Shown piece by piece: positions 32,611 to 42,139 of a stretch of 64,000 nucleotides of DNA. This DNA is from Oscillospiraceae bacterium (lineage in GTDB: Bacteria > Bacillota > Clostridia > Oscillospirales > SIG627): assembly GCA_015063605.1 (NCBI GenBank), contig SVTV01000010.1:16191-80190 (forward strand), read 5' to 3'. The notes under the pieces are model-generated. The model saw only the letters and a list, made by a program, of their open reading frames with translations. It did not search any database and was not told the origin of the DNA. The stretch's first letter is position 1, and each line of letters starts with the position of its first letter. A program made the position numbers and the translations under genes.

Positions 32611-33666
32611 TCAATTACTTTTTTCCGTATGAATCTCGGTCTGTGCTTTTTTGCGGTCACCTTTAATTAATTTGTAGAGAGGTGAAACCGCAAGACGTAA
32701 AATACGAGCCATTACGTACGAAAGAGCGAACACAGTCAAAACCATAGCGGGCATAAAATACCGTGTTCTCGAATAAAGCCACAGATCCGCAATATAGGAA
32801 AAGAGGTACATTTCGAAGGAACAGACAGAAAATTCACGGAAAATAAAGGCAAGGGGTTTGGGAAGATCGACATCGTAAAACACGAGAAAGATCGTTGCCG
32901 CCATAGCTCCTGTTGTAATACAAGAGAAACCGTTCATCATATACCATGCATATCCGACCTCGGGAGAAGAATACAGCCAGCAAAGACCTACCGGGATGAG
33001 AATGGCTGTTGCTGCAAGCGGGATCGACACCGCTTTTTTGATCTTGGGCTGATACTCGCCTATCATTGATCCGATAAAGTAATAAGAAAGCGGATACATT
33101 GCTTCCCAATACTCCGGAATGATATCAAGGGATGCCCCTGAGATCCGAAAGCTTTCCACCGCCGCAGGAAGATTGGTCATGAAGCAGAGAATAATACAAA
33201 GTACCATTCTTTTTCTGAAAGTACCTAAAGCTTGAAACAGAATATTGAGAAACGGGATCAGAAGGAAGAGCCCGATATACATTTCCACATACCAGGCATA
33301 GCCGTGGGCGGAAAAGTCAAATACAGAACGTATACCCCAGAAGAGGTCTGAATTTGTCTGCCCGATATGATTGGTATAAAGCACACTCAAAGCGGCTATT
33401 ACAATATAAGAAATGATTACCGGAAGGATTCCGCGGAAATAACCACGAGTAAGCTGTTTTTTTCTGTTAAGATAGCCTGTAAGCAAAATAAACAAAGGTA
33501 CACTGGAAATTGCAGTAAAGCGAATAAACAAGTACACTGTCCATTTGAGGGAGTGCACTCCCACTTCCATTGGTCCAAGATATGCGATGGCATGGGTAGT
33601 CATAACGAAAAGTACTGCCAGAGTACGAATAATATCAAGACCCGAAGATCGTTGTTTTGTTGACAT
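32611..33666 (-). CDS. Acyltransferase-3 family membrane protein
   Basis: A protein of about 351 residues with about ten transmembrane helices, starting with the typical GLDIIRTLAVLFVMTTHAIAY, where the His belongs to the conserved region of the acyltransferase-3 family. Members O-acetylate surface polysaccharides, peptidoglycan or lipids; the target cannot be told. I use the ATG at 33666, five bases after GGTGA; another ATG lies four codons upstream. Confidence 0.85.
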   Translation of the reverse strand: MSTKQRSSGLDIIRTLAVLFVMTTHAIAYLGPMEVGVHSLKWTVYLFIRFTAISSVPLFILLTGYLNRKKQLTRGYFRGILPVIISYIVIAALSVLYTNHIGQTNSDLFWGIRSVFDFSAHGYAWYVEMYIGLFLLIPFLNILFQALGTFRKRMVLCIILCFMTNLPAAVESFRISGASLDIIPEYWEAMYPLSYYFIGSMIGEYQPKIKKAVSIPLAATAILIPVGLCWLYSSPEVGYAWYMMNGFSCITTGAMAATIFLVFYDVDLPKPLAFIFREFSVCSFEMYLFSYIADLWLYSRTRYFMPAMVLTVFALSYVMARILRLAVSPLYKLIKGDRKKAQTEIHTEKSN

Positions 33667-33778
33667 ATGAATCACCATAACTTTCGCTGCGCAAAAGTTT
33701 CTTTCTTGTGTATTGAGGCTGATAAGTAAAAACGTTTTTACGATTGCTATTCAGAAAAATGGTACTAACATGAAATAA

Positions 33779-34672
33779 TCATTCATATGTTAGCTCTTTT
33801 TCATGACATTTAAAAAAGTCAAAATAAATCCTGACATTTTCAAGCTCCGTCCATTTTTTGCTTCTCACGGGCACAATGTCCAGATCATATATTTTTGCAT
33901 CCTTCATAGAAAGAAGAAAGGGAGAATGCGTAGAAATAATAAACTGACAGTTATAGAATCTGACGGAATCCTCAATAAATTGCATCAATTCCAATTGAAG
34001 CTTGGGCGAAAGACTGTTCTCCGGCTCATCAAGGAGATATAATGCATTCTCTTCTATACGCCGTGTAAAGTAAAGAAAAGCACTTTCGCCGTTGGACATT
34101 CCTGAAAGTTCTTTCCGCATCAAGCGGCGTGAGGTAAATTCCGACTTGGTCTTTATTTTGGAATCAAGCTGCTCCTTAAAGCTGTCATATTCCTTAAGAG
34201 ACGACAGCTTTATCATCGGCTCTTCTCTCGAATTGTAATATGCTTCAAACAGCTCTTCTCTTCTGCCGGCAATTCCGTCATTTACGGAACGCAGATCAAG
34301 AAGATGATCGAAAATATCGTCACTTGTTATTATCCTGCTTCCCGCAGGAGCACCGCCGATATGGGCGAAGTCACAACGGCACAATTCAATATACGATCTC
34401 ATAAACGGCGTATTGTTGAAGGGAGACGCTCTTTTAACGCCAAGCTTCTCAGCTATCACATTGAGGAGAGTTGATTTTCCCGAGCCGTTACTGCCGTAAA
34501 AAACGGTTATACCCTCAAAGTCTATCCTTTCAAGCTTCTTCTGAGGAAAAAGCTTGAAGGGATAAACATTATCGTGGTCATAGCACTGCATTTCAAGCTG
34601 ATAAGGAAAAGACAGGATGAAATGCTCCTCGGAAGATTTTGAAGGAAGTGTAAAGGATCCTATATACTTCAT
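33779..34672 (-). CDS. AAA-type (ABC-like) ATPase
   Basis: A 297-residue cytosolic ATPase with Walker A YGSNGSGKSTLL (residues about 60-70), a signature-like MSNGESAFLYF, Walker B LYLLDEPENSLSP and a switch histidine in IISTHSPFLLSM. This is the OLD/AbiE/RecF-like ABC group found in many lone or toxin/defence proteins. No partner nuclease is adjacent. Its ATG overlaps the stop of the glycosidase/amidase gene by four bases (ATGA), so the two are cotranslated. Role unknown. Confidence 0.85.
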   Translation of the reverse strand: MKYIGSFTLPSKSSEEHFILSFPYQLEMQCYDHDNVYPFKLFPQKKLERIDFEGITVFYGSNGSGKSTLLNVIAEKLGVKRASPFNNTPFMRSYIELCRCDFAHIGGAPAGSRIITSDDIFDHLLDLRSVNDGIAGRREELFEAYYNSREEPMIKLSSLKEYDSFKEQLDSKIKTKSEFTSRRLMRKELSGMSNGESAFLYFTRRIEENALYLLDEPENSLSPKLQLELMQFIEDSVRFYNCQFIISTHSPFLLSMKDAKIYDLDIVPVRSKKWTELENVRIYFDFFKCHEKELTYE

Positions 34673-37600
34673 TGAGCGAACTCTCCTTGCGCTCTGAAAT
34701 AATCCACGACGCCTTCAGCCGTAGCGGAAGCACATCTTTCGGCATAATCCGACTGCTGCATTATTTCATATTCGTATGCACTGCACATAAATCCAAGTTC
34801 AAGAAGGGTCTGAGGGAATTTGTAGTTTCTGCACATGGCAAGCTTCTGATAAGATGGTGTTCTCTCGTATATCTTTAATTCGTCGGTTACGCTGTCGGAG
34901 ATCACTTCCGTAAGAAGCTTTCCGTTTCCGTTGCAGTAAAGTCCCACATAACCTCTTACTCTTGCGGGATTTGTATCGTCCTCAATGGAATTGTGATGAA
35001 CGGAAATACAAAGATCAGGCAATATTTCATTAAGAAAATCCATTCTGTAATCAAGGCTGTAGAATGTATCGTCTGTTCTTGTCATTATTACCTCTGCGCC
35101 GAGAGCCTCGAGAGATTTTTTAAGCTCATGAGAAACAAGCAGATTCATATCTGCTTCATTCATGGCACGCTCGCCGCTCAAAAAGCCTCCGGCACCGCCA
35201 TCGGAACCTCCGTGACCTGCATCAACGATTATTCTCTTGCCGGAAAGAGGCAATTCCTTTTCAATATACTTTTCGGGGCTCTTAAAGTCAAATACTATCG
35301 TACCCTTGGCGTAATACGTCTTAAAGCCGTAGTAATTATTGACATCCTTAAGAGTAAGCGTATATACAGTAGCCTTTTTATCCTTGTCGTAGGAACGTAT
35401 GACCTTATCAAAAAGAGGATTGGACACACATGTCATCTCCTGGATATATTCCGAAGATGTATTGAAAAGTATAATTTTAATATCTTTACCCGACATTTTA
35501 ACATCAAGAGGAACATTTTCCGTCACGGCAAAGCGAAGCTGAACATTTTTGTCCTTATTCTCCATTTTCGCCGCAAGAAGCTTATTCGTCAAAAGAGAAC
35601 CGTTTTCGACAAGTCTGACATCACTTTCGGCTATGTATCCGCCAAAACGAAGCTTATAATATCCTCTGTCAAGCCCTATAATATAATCTCTCATCCCTTC
35701 GGATGCATTGAGATAATCATCATAAAATGAGCTGGTGGGAGATATCTTCAAATATGCGTAATCCTTTGTCACTTCAATGTACGGAGTACAACCGTTGGGT
35801 ATCACGGTAATTTCAGAGCTGTACGCCTTCTTGGTTTCGCCTTCAAAGGTCACGGTGAACTCTACCTTACCGAGTTTTTTGAGAGCATTTCCGTCATAGG
35901 AAGGAACTGTCAGAACCCCCGAGTAATTTTCCTTTACATACTTTGATGTTTTTTTCGGATTTATTGTGGGAGAAAGCTTACACTGTACACCCGCAAGAGA
36001 TGCGGTAACGGTACTTCCCGCAGGTGCTGAAAGAAGTACGTTTATCTTATCACCCGGGCGCACATAATGATCCGAATAAGGGAAGATTCCCGATATTGTG
36101 AATCCGTCCAACACGGAAGCACCCGATGATGCGGACACCTTGCGGTTAACCGTATGCTTCAGAACATTACCGTTTGAAGTAAGCTCAAGGACATTTTCCC
36201 CTTCTTCAAGCTCCATATGAAGGGAGAAATAACCGCTTTTCGTTCTTGAAAGCTTTGCACCCTTATAGTAAACGGGATATGCGGGGTCCGAGGAGCCCAG
36301 AACATACAAAGCATCATATGAAGTACTCAAGCCGTTTGCGGGCTTATTTACAGCCACACCCTCTCCCGTAGATACAGGAGCGGGAGTATATGTTTTTTCG
36401 GAATAAAGCTCTTTGAGAGCATCAAAGATTCCTTTGGTGTTGTTTTTTATCTGCTCATAGCCGTAAAAAACGCTTCCCGTATAACCCATCCATGAGCGTG
36501 CATACGTTACCTGCTGAACAAATTCCTTTGCGCCGAGAGAAAACTCCTCCACTCTGTACGCACCGTGTCCGATGCGAAGCTCTATCGGTTCTCCGTATGT
36601 ATTCTTCATACCATCGACTGCCGCACTCCACCATCTGACGAGAACATCGAAGGGAGCTGCAGATGTGGTAAAGCTCCAATATATCTGAGGGCATATGTAA
36701 TCAACATAACCGCCTCTGAGCCAAGCTATCGGATCGCAATATATATCATAATAGCTTTCGAGACCGTTTGTGGCGCTTCCCGATGAATTGTGAGATTCGT
36801 TTGCCCATATACCGAAGGGACTTACACCGAAATCGGCTTCTCTTTTTACCGATTTTATTCCTTCATAGATACCTTTTACAAGCTTATTTACATTTTCCCT
36901 TCTGAAATCATCCAATGACTGACCGTCGGAAGCATACTTTTTATATGACTCACCGTCCTCGAAGGAGATATTGACCGTCTTTCCGTCCACGGTCTTCGAC
37001 TCGGGATAGGGGTAGAAATAATCGTCGATATGTATTCCGTCCACATCGTAATTTTCCACTATCTCCTTTACTCCGTCGATCACATACTGTCTCACCTCGG
37101 GAATTGCAGGATCAAAATAAAGCTTGCCGGCATATTCTATGACCCATTCGGGATGCTTTCTTGCTATATGATCTGAAGCTAACATTTCAAGAGCATCATT
37201 TTTATTATCCTTTGCCGAATATGTAACGCGGTAAGGATTTATCCATGCGCTGACATTTATTCCCTCTTTATGAGCCTCATCCACTATAAACTTGAGAGGG
37301 TCGAAGCCGTCCTGCAGCCTGCCGTCCGTAGACAGGTACGATGAGACGGGAAAAAGCTTGGAATCATAAAGAGCATCGGCGCAGGGACGCGCCTGAAAAT
37401 AGATCGTATTGAATCCCGCTTCCTTTACAGTTTTGACAATGTCGAGAAGTTCTTTTTTCAATTCTTCGGCACTCAAGCCGCTTTTTGAAGGAAAATTGAT
37501 ATTAGCGACCGTGGCTATCCATACGCCTCTCACTTCCGTATCCTCCTCCAAGCCATCATATTTTATATTTTCATTTGCAATATCATTATTATTCTCGGGA

Positions 37601-37782
37601 TCATCGAGGGTATTTTTTTCTTCCGTTCCCGCGGCGTGGGAAGGATTTGCATTTCCCGCACTTGATATAAAAAAGCACAATGCGCCTATAAAGATCATCG
37701 TGACCGCTATAAGGGATATAAGTGCCGCAGTATACGACATATTATTCTTTCTTTTTCTCACCTTGAATCCGTTTTCGTTCAT
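34669..37782 (-). CDS. Surface glycosidase-like (GHL10/YngK) and N-acetylmuramoyl-alanine amidase fusion
   Basis: A protein of about 1037 residues. After a basic start, one transmembrane helix (about residues 16-45) and an acidic linker, a GHL10/DUF187 glycosidase-like barrel starts at EVRGVWIATVANINFPS and includes WINPYRVTYS, DGIHIDDYFYP and ICPQIYWSF. Two or more beta-rich domains follow. The last 190 residues are an Amidase_3 zinc domain: IIVDAGHGGSDGG, SGERAMNEADMNL, SVHHNS and LLELGF. It is probably a membrane-anchored wall hydrolase that acts on glycan and stem peptide. The start at 37782 is chosen for its AAAGG site. It is coupled to the ATPase at 34672. Confidence 0.88.
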   Translation of the reverse strand: MNENGFKVRKRKNNMSYTAALISLIAVTMIFIGALCFFISSAGNANPSHAAGTEEKNTLDDPENNNDIANENIKYDGLEEDTEVRGVWIATVANINFPSKSGLSAEELKKELLDIVKTVKEAGFNTIYFQARPCADALYDSKLFPVSSYLSTDGRLQDGFDPLKFIVDEAHKEGINVSAWINPYRVTYSAKDNKNDALEMLASDHIARKHPEWVIEYAGKLYFDPAIPEVRQYVIDGVKEIVENYDVDGIHIDDYFYPYPESKTVDGKTVNISFEDGESYKKYASDGQSLDDFRRENVNKLVKGIYEGIKSVKREADFGVSPFGIWANESHNSSGSATNGLESYYDIYCDPIAWLRGGYVDYICPQIYWSFTTSAAPFDVLVRWWSAAVDGMKNTYGEPIELRIGHGAYRVEEFSLGAKEFVQQVTYARSWMGYTGSVFYGYEQIKNNTKGIFDALKELYSEKTYTPAPVSTGEGVAVNKPANGLSTSYDALYVLGSSDPAYPVYYKGAKLSRTKSGYFSLHMELEEGENVLELTSNGNVLKHTVNRKVSASSGASVLDGFTISGIFPYSDHYVRPGDKINVLLSAPAGSTVTASLAGVQCKLSPTINPKKTSKYVKENYSGVLTVPSYDGNALKKLGKVEFTVTFEGETKKAYSSEITVIPNGCTPYIEVTKDYAYLKISPTSSFYDDYLNASEGMRDYIIGLDRGYYKLRFGGYIAESDVRLVENGSLLTNKLLAAKMENKDKNVQLRFAVTENVPLDVKMSGKDIKIILFNTSSEYIQEMTCVSNPLFDKVIRSYDKDKKATVYTLTLKDVNNYYGFKTYYAKGTIVFDFKSPEKYIEKELPLSGKRIIVDAGHGGSDGGAGGFLSGERAMNEADMNLLVSHELKKSLEALGAEVIMTRTDDTFYSLDYRMDFLNEILPDLCISVHHNSIEDDTNPARVRGYVGLYCNGNGKLLTEVISDSVTDELKIYERTPSYQKLAMCRNYKFPQTLLELGFMCSAYEYEIMQQSDYAERCASATAEGVVDYFRAQGEFAQ

Positions 37783-38061
37783 TTTGCGCCGCCTTTCTTT
37801 TGAAGGTCTTATGTTTATTGTCAATTCGTGCAACGACAACAGAAAAAATCATAAAGCCCAAACGTCCGATCCTGCACGAAGTTTTCATAGAAAACCTTTT
37901 ATAATTAAATCTTATGATACCATTATTATAATTATAACACATTCCACGGTATCAAGCAATAGAAATACAAACCAAATAGTAAAAAAATAACCAAAAAATG
38001 AGTCGAACCAATTATCTGATCCGACCCTGTTGAGCTTATTAATCTTTTTTGAGAAATGCTT

Positions 38062-38625
38062 TTAATAAATCGCCTCAAAGTAATAGAAATTATCTTCTAT
38101 CTTTTCGGTGTAATATGTTATATCACTTGTCTTATATGAAAATCCGTTTTCACTTTCCTTAAGCTCTGCACCGTAGTCACCCAAAAACAAAGGCGAACCA
38201 TCATTCGTGTAATAAACGCCGAAATAATACCTTCCGCTTCCGCCGCAGTTGAACTCGCAGACAGACAACTCCTCGGAATAGCTTGTAGCTATTGCATCAA
38301 CGCCGCAAATGGTGAAAAGATTGTTAAATGCGGAACTGCTTATAGATCTGTAAGCGGACACTCCCGCTTCATTCACATCCGCACTGTACACACCCACTAT
38401 GTTCTCGTCCGTTTCGGAATCCTTTACCGGATACTTATCGGAGGTAGATATGTACATATCCTTTTCATAAGCCAGAGCCTCATCTACCGCACCGGCAAAT
38501 ATGTCTCTGTTGGCTTTGAAATTATCTATTATCTGCGCTCTGTCGGGCTGAAACTGCTCAAAGGTACAGCCGAAAAGCATGAACAAGCATAATACAGGTA
38601 TCAATAGTTTTACGATTACTCTCAT
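38062..38625 (-). CDS. Small lipoprotein, unknown
   Basis: A 187-residue protein with a lipoprotein signal ending MLFGC (Cys20). The rest is soluble, with alternating strands (YYFGVYYTNDGSPLFLGDYG, FSYKTSDITYYTEKIEDNFYYFEAIY). I recognise no family. It stands alone between the fusion protein gene and lacZ, and a palindrome at 38668-38687 lies 43 bases upstream of its start. Confidence 0.72.
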   Translation of the reverse strand: MRVIVKLLIPVLCLFMLFGCTFEQFQPDRAQIIDNFKANRDIFAGAVDEALAYEKDMYISTSDKYPVKDSETDENIVGVYSADVNEAGVSAYRSISSSAFNNLFTICGVDAIATSYSEELSVCEFNCGGSGRYYFGVYYTNDGSPLFLGDYGAELKESENGFSYKTSDITYYTEKIEDNFYYFEAIY

Positions 38626-38667
38626 GATATCAAAACTCTCTTATAACGTTTTTAATTTGCACCCGTT

Positions 38668-38687
38668 GTACCGCATTTATGCGGTAC
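38668..38687. promoter_or_regulatory. Palindrome upstream of the small lipoprotein gene
   Basis: Positions 38668-38687 read GTACCGCA TTTA TGCGGTAC, a perfect dyad with eight-base arms. There is no T-run on either side, so an operator is more likely than a terminator. Confidence 0.45.
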
Positions 38688-38826
38688 GTATCCGCAAAAA
38701 AACATATATTGACAAATATTTTCTCGGTGACGCGGGCATAAAGCAACAAGCTTTGTTATTATATCATAGAAATCGCGTAATTTGAATACCAATTATTAAA
38801 TTTTCATTAAATTTTCATGATAAACT

Positions 38827-41800
38827 TCACATTTTCTTAACATTTGCAGAAGGAACAAGTCTTATTGAAAACTCGATATGCTTTTCGTTGAAAGCATACT
38901 TTTCGAGAAGTGCGGGGCCGCAGGAATTACTTCCGATACCGTTCTGCTTATAATCCACGGAAACATATACATTTTCGTTTTCTCCGAGATCATATGCGTT
39001 GTGCGCCTCGGTAAGCTCCTTGGCGGAATAAGGAAGTATGTCAAATTCATATCCGTCGGAGGCTTTTTCGCCGCAGGGATATATTTCTATGCCCTTTCCG
39101 TAATACTCGGATACGGATGCGTATACCGTCTTATAGTGAGAACCGTTTTCCTGAGGTCTGATATAAGGCTCGTAATTATCTTCCGCAGTTGTCTCAAAAT
39201 AAGAGAATCGGGAAGATATCCTCTTATCGGCATAGCTTTCATCGGGGCCGTAGCCGAGATATCCCGCCTTATCGAATTCCTTGTTAAGGGTAAGTGTCCA
39301 TCCGAATTTGGGCAATGCGGGAAGCTTTTCGGCAATGTCAGCCGTTACGGTAATCACCGCCGAGCCGTCCTTATCGAAGAGAGTCTTTATCTCACCCTTT
39401 ATTGCGGAGGGCCAGGAGGGTCTTGAAAGCTTATAGGAGGAGACGTAACAAATGTTCTTGTCCTCATCCTTTCTTTCCGTGCTCATTATCTCGGTGGAAA
39501 GGATATGCAGCTCATGCTCCTTCCATGACTTCTTGATATACATATCGTTATCGGTGGGCGCTCTCCATACATTGAGAGACATGGGGGCGGAAAGGATGCT
39601 TGTATCTCCGACTCTGATATCGCTTATGGTTCCCGTCTTTTTGCTGAATACGTATGTTATATCATCGTATTTGAGTATCTGATCGCAGGGGCTTTCGGAA
39701 ACATTGTACAATGCACTCTTCGAGGATGCATAAGTTCTCGGTACATCAGAAACCACGATCTGTGAAAATCCGATGTCGTAACCGAAATCACACCAGAGCG
39801 AAGCCTTGCCTGCCTTGAAGAATACGTTAACGGTGGTAGTTCCTTCAAGTGCGCTGTCAAAGCTGAAGTCAAGCGCATATTCCTTTGATTCTCTCGGAGC
39901 TATATCAAGCTTATTAACGGTGGTCTCGTAAAGGATCCTTCCGTCGTTTTCAACCGTTATATATGCGAAAATATCTTCCGCGGATTCAAAATATCTCTTA
40001 TTGAAGATAACGACGGAATTGTTTTCGGAATTGTAGGAGGCTTCAACGGGCTTATACACATTTTTCGCTTCCTTAAGACCTACGTGAACTCTTCTGTCGG
40101 GATAAACGAGACCGTCAACGCAGAAGTTTCCGTCATTGGGATAATCATTGAAGTCGCCGCCGTAATTGAATTTCGGTCTGTCGGAGGAATCGGGATATGT
40201 TGCAATGGAATGATCGGTGAATTCCCAGAGGCATCCGCCCATGAATCGGTCGGTCTTTTCTATCATCTCCCAATAATCGGCAATATCACCGGGGCCGTTG
40301 CCCATGCAGTGAGAATACTCACACATGAAATAAGGCTTGTATTTGTACTCTTCCATATCGAGATATTCGTGTATTGCCGCAAAGGAAGGATACATGGTGC
40401 TTTCAATGGGAGAAAGAGACTGCTTATTGTTTTCCTTGGAGAAATGACGTCCGGAAGCGCCCTCGTAATGGATTATAAGGCTTGCATCCTTGGAAAGGAT
40501 ATAATCTCTCATGGAATAATGATTCTTACCGCATCCCGATTCGTTGCCGAGGGAGAACATAACGATACAAGACTGATTCTTGTCTCTTTCGTAAAGTCTT
40601 ACGGCTCTGTCAATATAAGCCTCCGTCCAATCGTCGGACTCAGACAATGCACTTACGTTTCCTGCATAACCCATACCGTGTGTTTCAAGATCCGCTTCAT
40701 CCACAAGATAGATTCCGAGATATGCACACATCTCGCACATTCTGGGATCATTGGGATAATGGGATGTTCTCAGTGCGTTAACGTTATGTCTCTTCATTAT
40801 GTAAAGGTCGCGGAGCATATCATCAGTAGATACGGCATAACCCTTGAAAGGATCTGAATCGTGGCGGTTAACACCGCGGAGCTTTATATTCTTTCCGTTG
40901 ACATAGAATACGCCGTCCTTTATCTCAACACTCTTGAAGCCTATACGCTGTGCTATAGTTTCACCGCCGAAGGAAAGCGTCAGAGTATAGAGAACGGGTG
41001 CTTCGGCGCTCCATAATTTTATATCGGGAACCTTTGTTTCGGAATCCTTTTCAAAGCTCCACTCGCTTATTTTTCCGCCATTGGGATCGTAAAGCACGGC
41101 ATCGACAGCACCGTCGGAGGTTTTATCGACGGAAACGGAAAGAAGCCCATCGCCGTTATCACAGGGAACCGCCTTTACGGAGAAATCGTTTATGCGTGCC
41201 TTCTGTCTTTCAAGGATATATACTTCTCTGAAAATACCGTTAAGCCTGAACATGTCCTGGTCTTCAAGATAAGAGCCTGTATACCATTTGAATACGACAA
41301 CCGTTATATTGTTCGCACCGTAAGAGAGCACGTCGGAAATATCGAATACGCTTGTGGAATGACTTACCTCGCTGTATCCGCAGTATTTACCGTTTACATA
41401 GAGATAATAAGCACCGGCAACGCCCTCAAACACGATATGGTAATCTTTTTTTACATCCTTCTTTACCGTGATATTTCTCGAGTAAACACCAACGGGGTTC
41501 TTTTTGGGAATGTAGGGAGGATCTGCAGGAAACGGATACTTTACATTGGTGTAATTCGGCATATCATCGGGATATTCGCAGCCTACCTGCCAGCAAGAGG
41601 GAACATTCACCGTCTTTTGGAATTCAATTGCATCCGTACCCTTTTCTATTCCGTCGGGTACGGCATAAGAATCCTCAAAGTGGGAGAAGCTCCAGCTTCC
41701 GCAGAGAGAAATAAACTCCGAGCTTTTACTTCTTTCAAGGTATATACCGTCTGCCGCCTTCACGGGAATCGTGTCATCCGAAGCAAAGGGGATAAAATAA

Positions 41801-41865
41801 GCACATGGTGTCAATGTATTATCATGGATAATATCAAGCCGTTCGTGATAATCAAGTCTGAACAT
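38827..41865 (-). CDS. lacZ: Beta-galactosidase, glycoside hydrolase family 2
   Basis: A 1012-residue enzyme of LacZ length with five-domain layout: jelly-roll sugar-binding N-terminus, immunoglobulin-like domain, TIM barrel, second Ig domain and a C-terminal beta-sandwich. The acid/base Glu lies in FSLGNESGCG (about residue 442) and the nucleophile Glu in CEYSHCMGNG (about 516); GVNRHDSDP is also diagnostic. No signal peptide, so it is cytosolic and needs imported oligosaccharide. It has its own promoter and a leader of about 110 bases with small hairpins. No transporter or regulator is adjacent. Confidence 0.95.
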   Translation of the reverse strand: MFRLDYHERLDIIHDNTLTPCAYFIPFASDDTIPVKAADGIYLERSKSSEFISLCGSWSFSHFEDSYAVPDGIEKGTDAIEFQKTVNVPSCWQVGCEYPDDMPNYTNVKYPFPADPPYIPKKNPVGVYSRNITVKKDVKKDYHIVFEGVAGAYYLYVNGKYCGYSEVSHSTSVFDISDVLSYGANNITVVVFKWYTGSYLEDQDMFRLNGIFREVYILERQKARINDFSVKAVPCDNGDGLLSVSVDKTSDGAVDAVLYDPNGGKISEWSFEKDSETKVPDIKLWSAEAPVLYTLTLSFGGETIAQRIGFKSVEIKDGVFYVNGKNIKLRGVNRHDSDPFKGYAVSTDDMLRDLYIMKRHNVNALRTSHYPNDPRMCEMCAYLGIYLVDEADLETHGMGYAGNVSALSESDDWTEAYIDRAVRLYERDKNQSCIVMFSLGNESGCGKNHYSMRDYILSKDASLIIHYEGASGRHFSKENNKQSLSPIESTMYPSFAAIHEYLDMEEYKYKPYFMCEYSHCMGNGPGDIADYWEMIEKTDRFMGGCLWEFTDHSIATYPDSSDRPKFNYGGDFNDYPNDGNFCVDGLVYPDRRVHVGLKEAKNVYKPVEASYNSENNSVVIFNKRYFESAEDIFAYITVENDGRILYETTVNKLDIAPRESKEYALDFSFDSALEGTTTVNVFFKAGKASLWCDFGYDIGFSQIVVSDVPRTYASSKSALYNVSESPCDQILKYDDITYVFSKKTGTISDIRVGDTSILSAPMSLNVWRAPTDNDMYIKKSWKEHELHILSTEIMSTERKDEDKNICYVSSYKLSRPSWPSAIKGEIKTLFDKDGSAVITVTADIAEKLPALPKFGWTLTLNKEFDKAGYLGYGPDESYADKRISSRFSYFETTAEDNYEPYIRPQENGSHYKTVYASVSEYYGKGIEIYPCGEKASDGYEFDILPYSAKELTEAHNAYDLGENENVYVSVDYKQNGIGSNSCGPALLEKYAFNEKHIEFSIRLVPSANVKKM

Positions 41866-41988
41866 ATCAAAGATCCTTTCATACTCTTACATAATCGTCA
41901 TCAATAATTTCAAAATCACACTGCTGCGGCAGAACAAAAAATGCCGCATGATCGCAAAACAGCTGCGGTTTTGGGACTCAGCTTATCC

Positions 41989-42018
41989 ATTATACCATAA
42001 AGGAACGTTCTCTTTCAA
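41989..42018 (-). promoter_or_regulatory. Promoter of lacZ
   Basis: Minus-strand TTGAAA (42013-42018) and exact TATAAT (41989-41994) with 18 bases between them. The transcribed leader contains GCGGCA/TGCCGC as a hairpin near 41926-41947. The divergent trkA promoter lies about 50 bases away. Confidence 0.65.
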
Positions 42019-42068
42019 TAGGCTTTTGCAAAATAATCAAAGAATAAAAATACTTTTGTATTAAATAC

Positions 42069-42097
42069 TTGCTTTTTTCTCGTTATTGGTATATAAT
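42069..42097 (+). promoter_or_regulatory. Promoter of trkA-trkH
   Basis: TTGCTT (42069-42074) and exact TATAAT (42092-42097) with 17 bases between them. I see no c-di-AMP riboswitch in the short leader. Confidence 0.65.
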
Positions 42098-42139
42098 GTA
42101 GGATGAGTATTTTCTTTTATTTTTGCTTCATATCAAAGC

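Noticed and set aside
38664..38720. Terminator for lacZ at the GTACCGCA palindrome
   Set aside because: No run of Ts follows the hairpin on the minus strand, and it lies about 140 bases past the lacZ stop.
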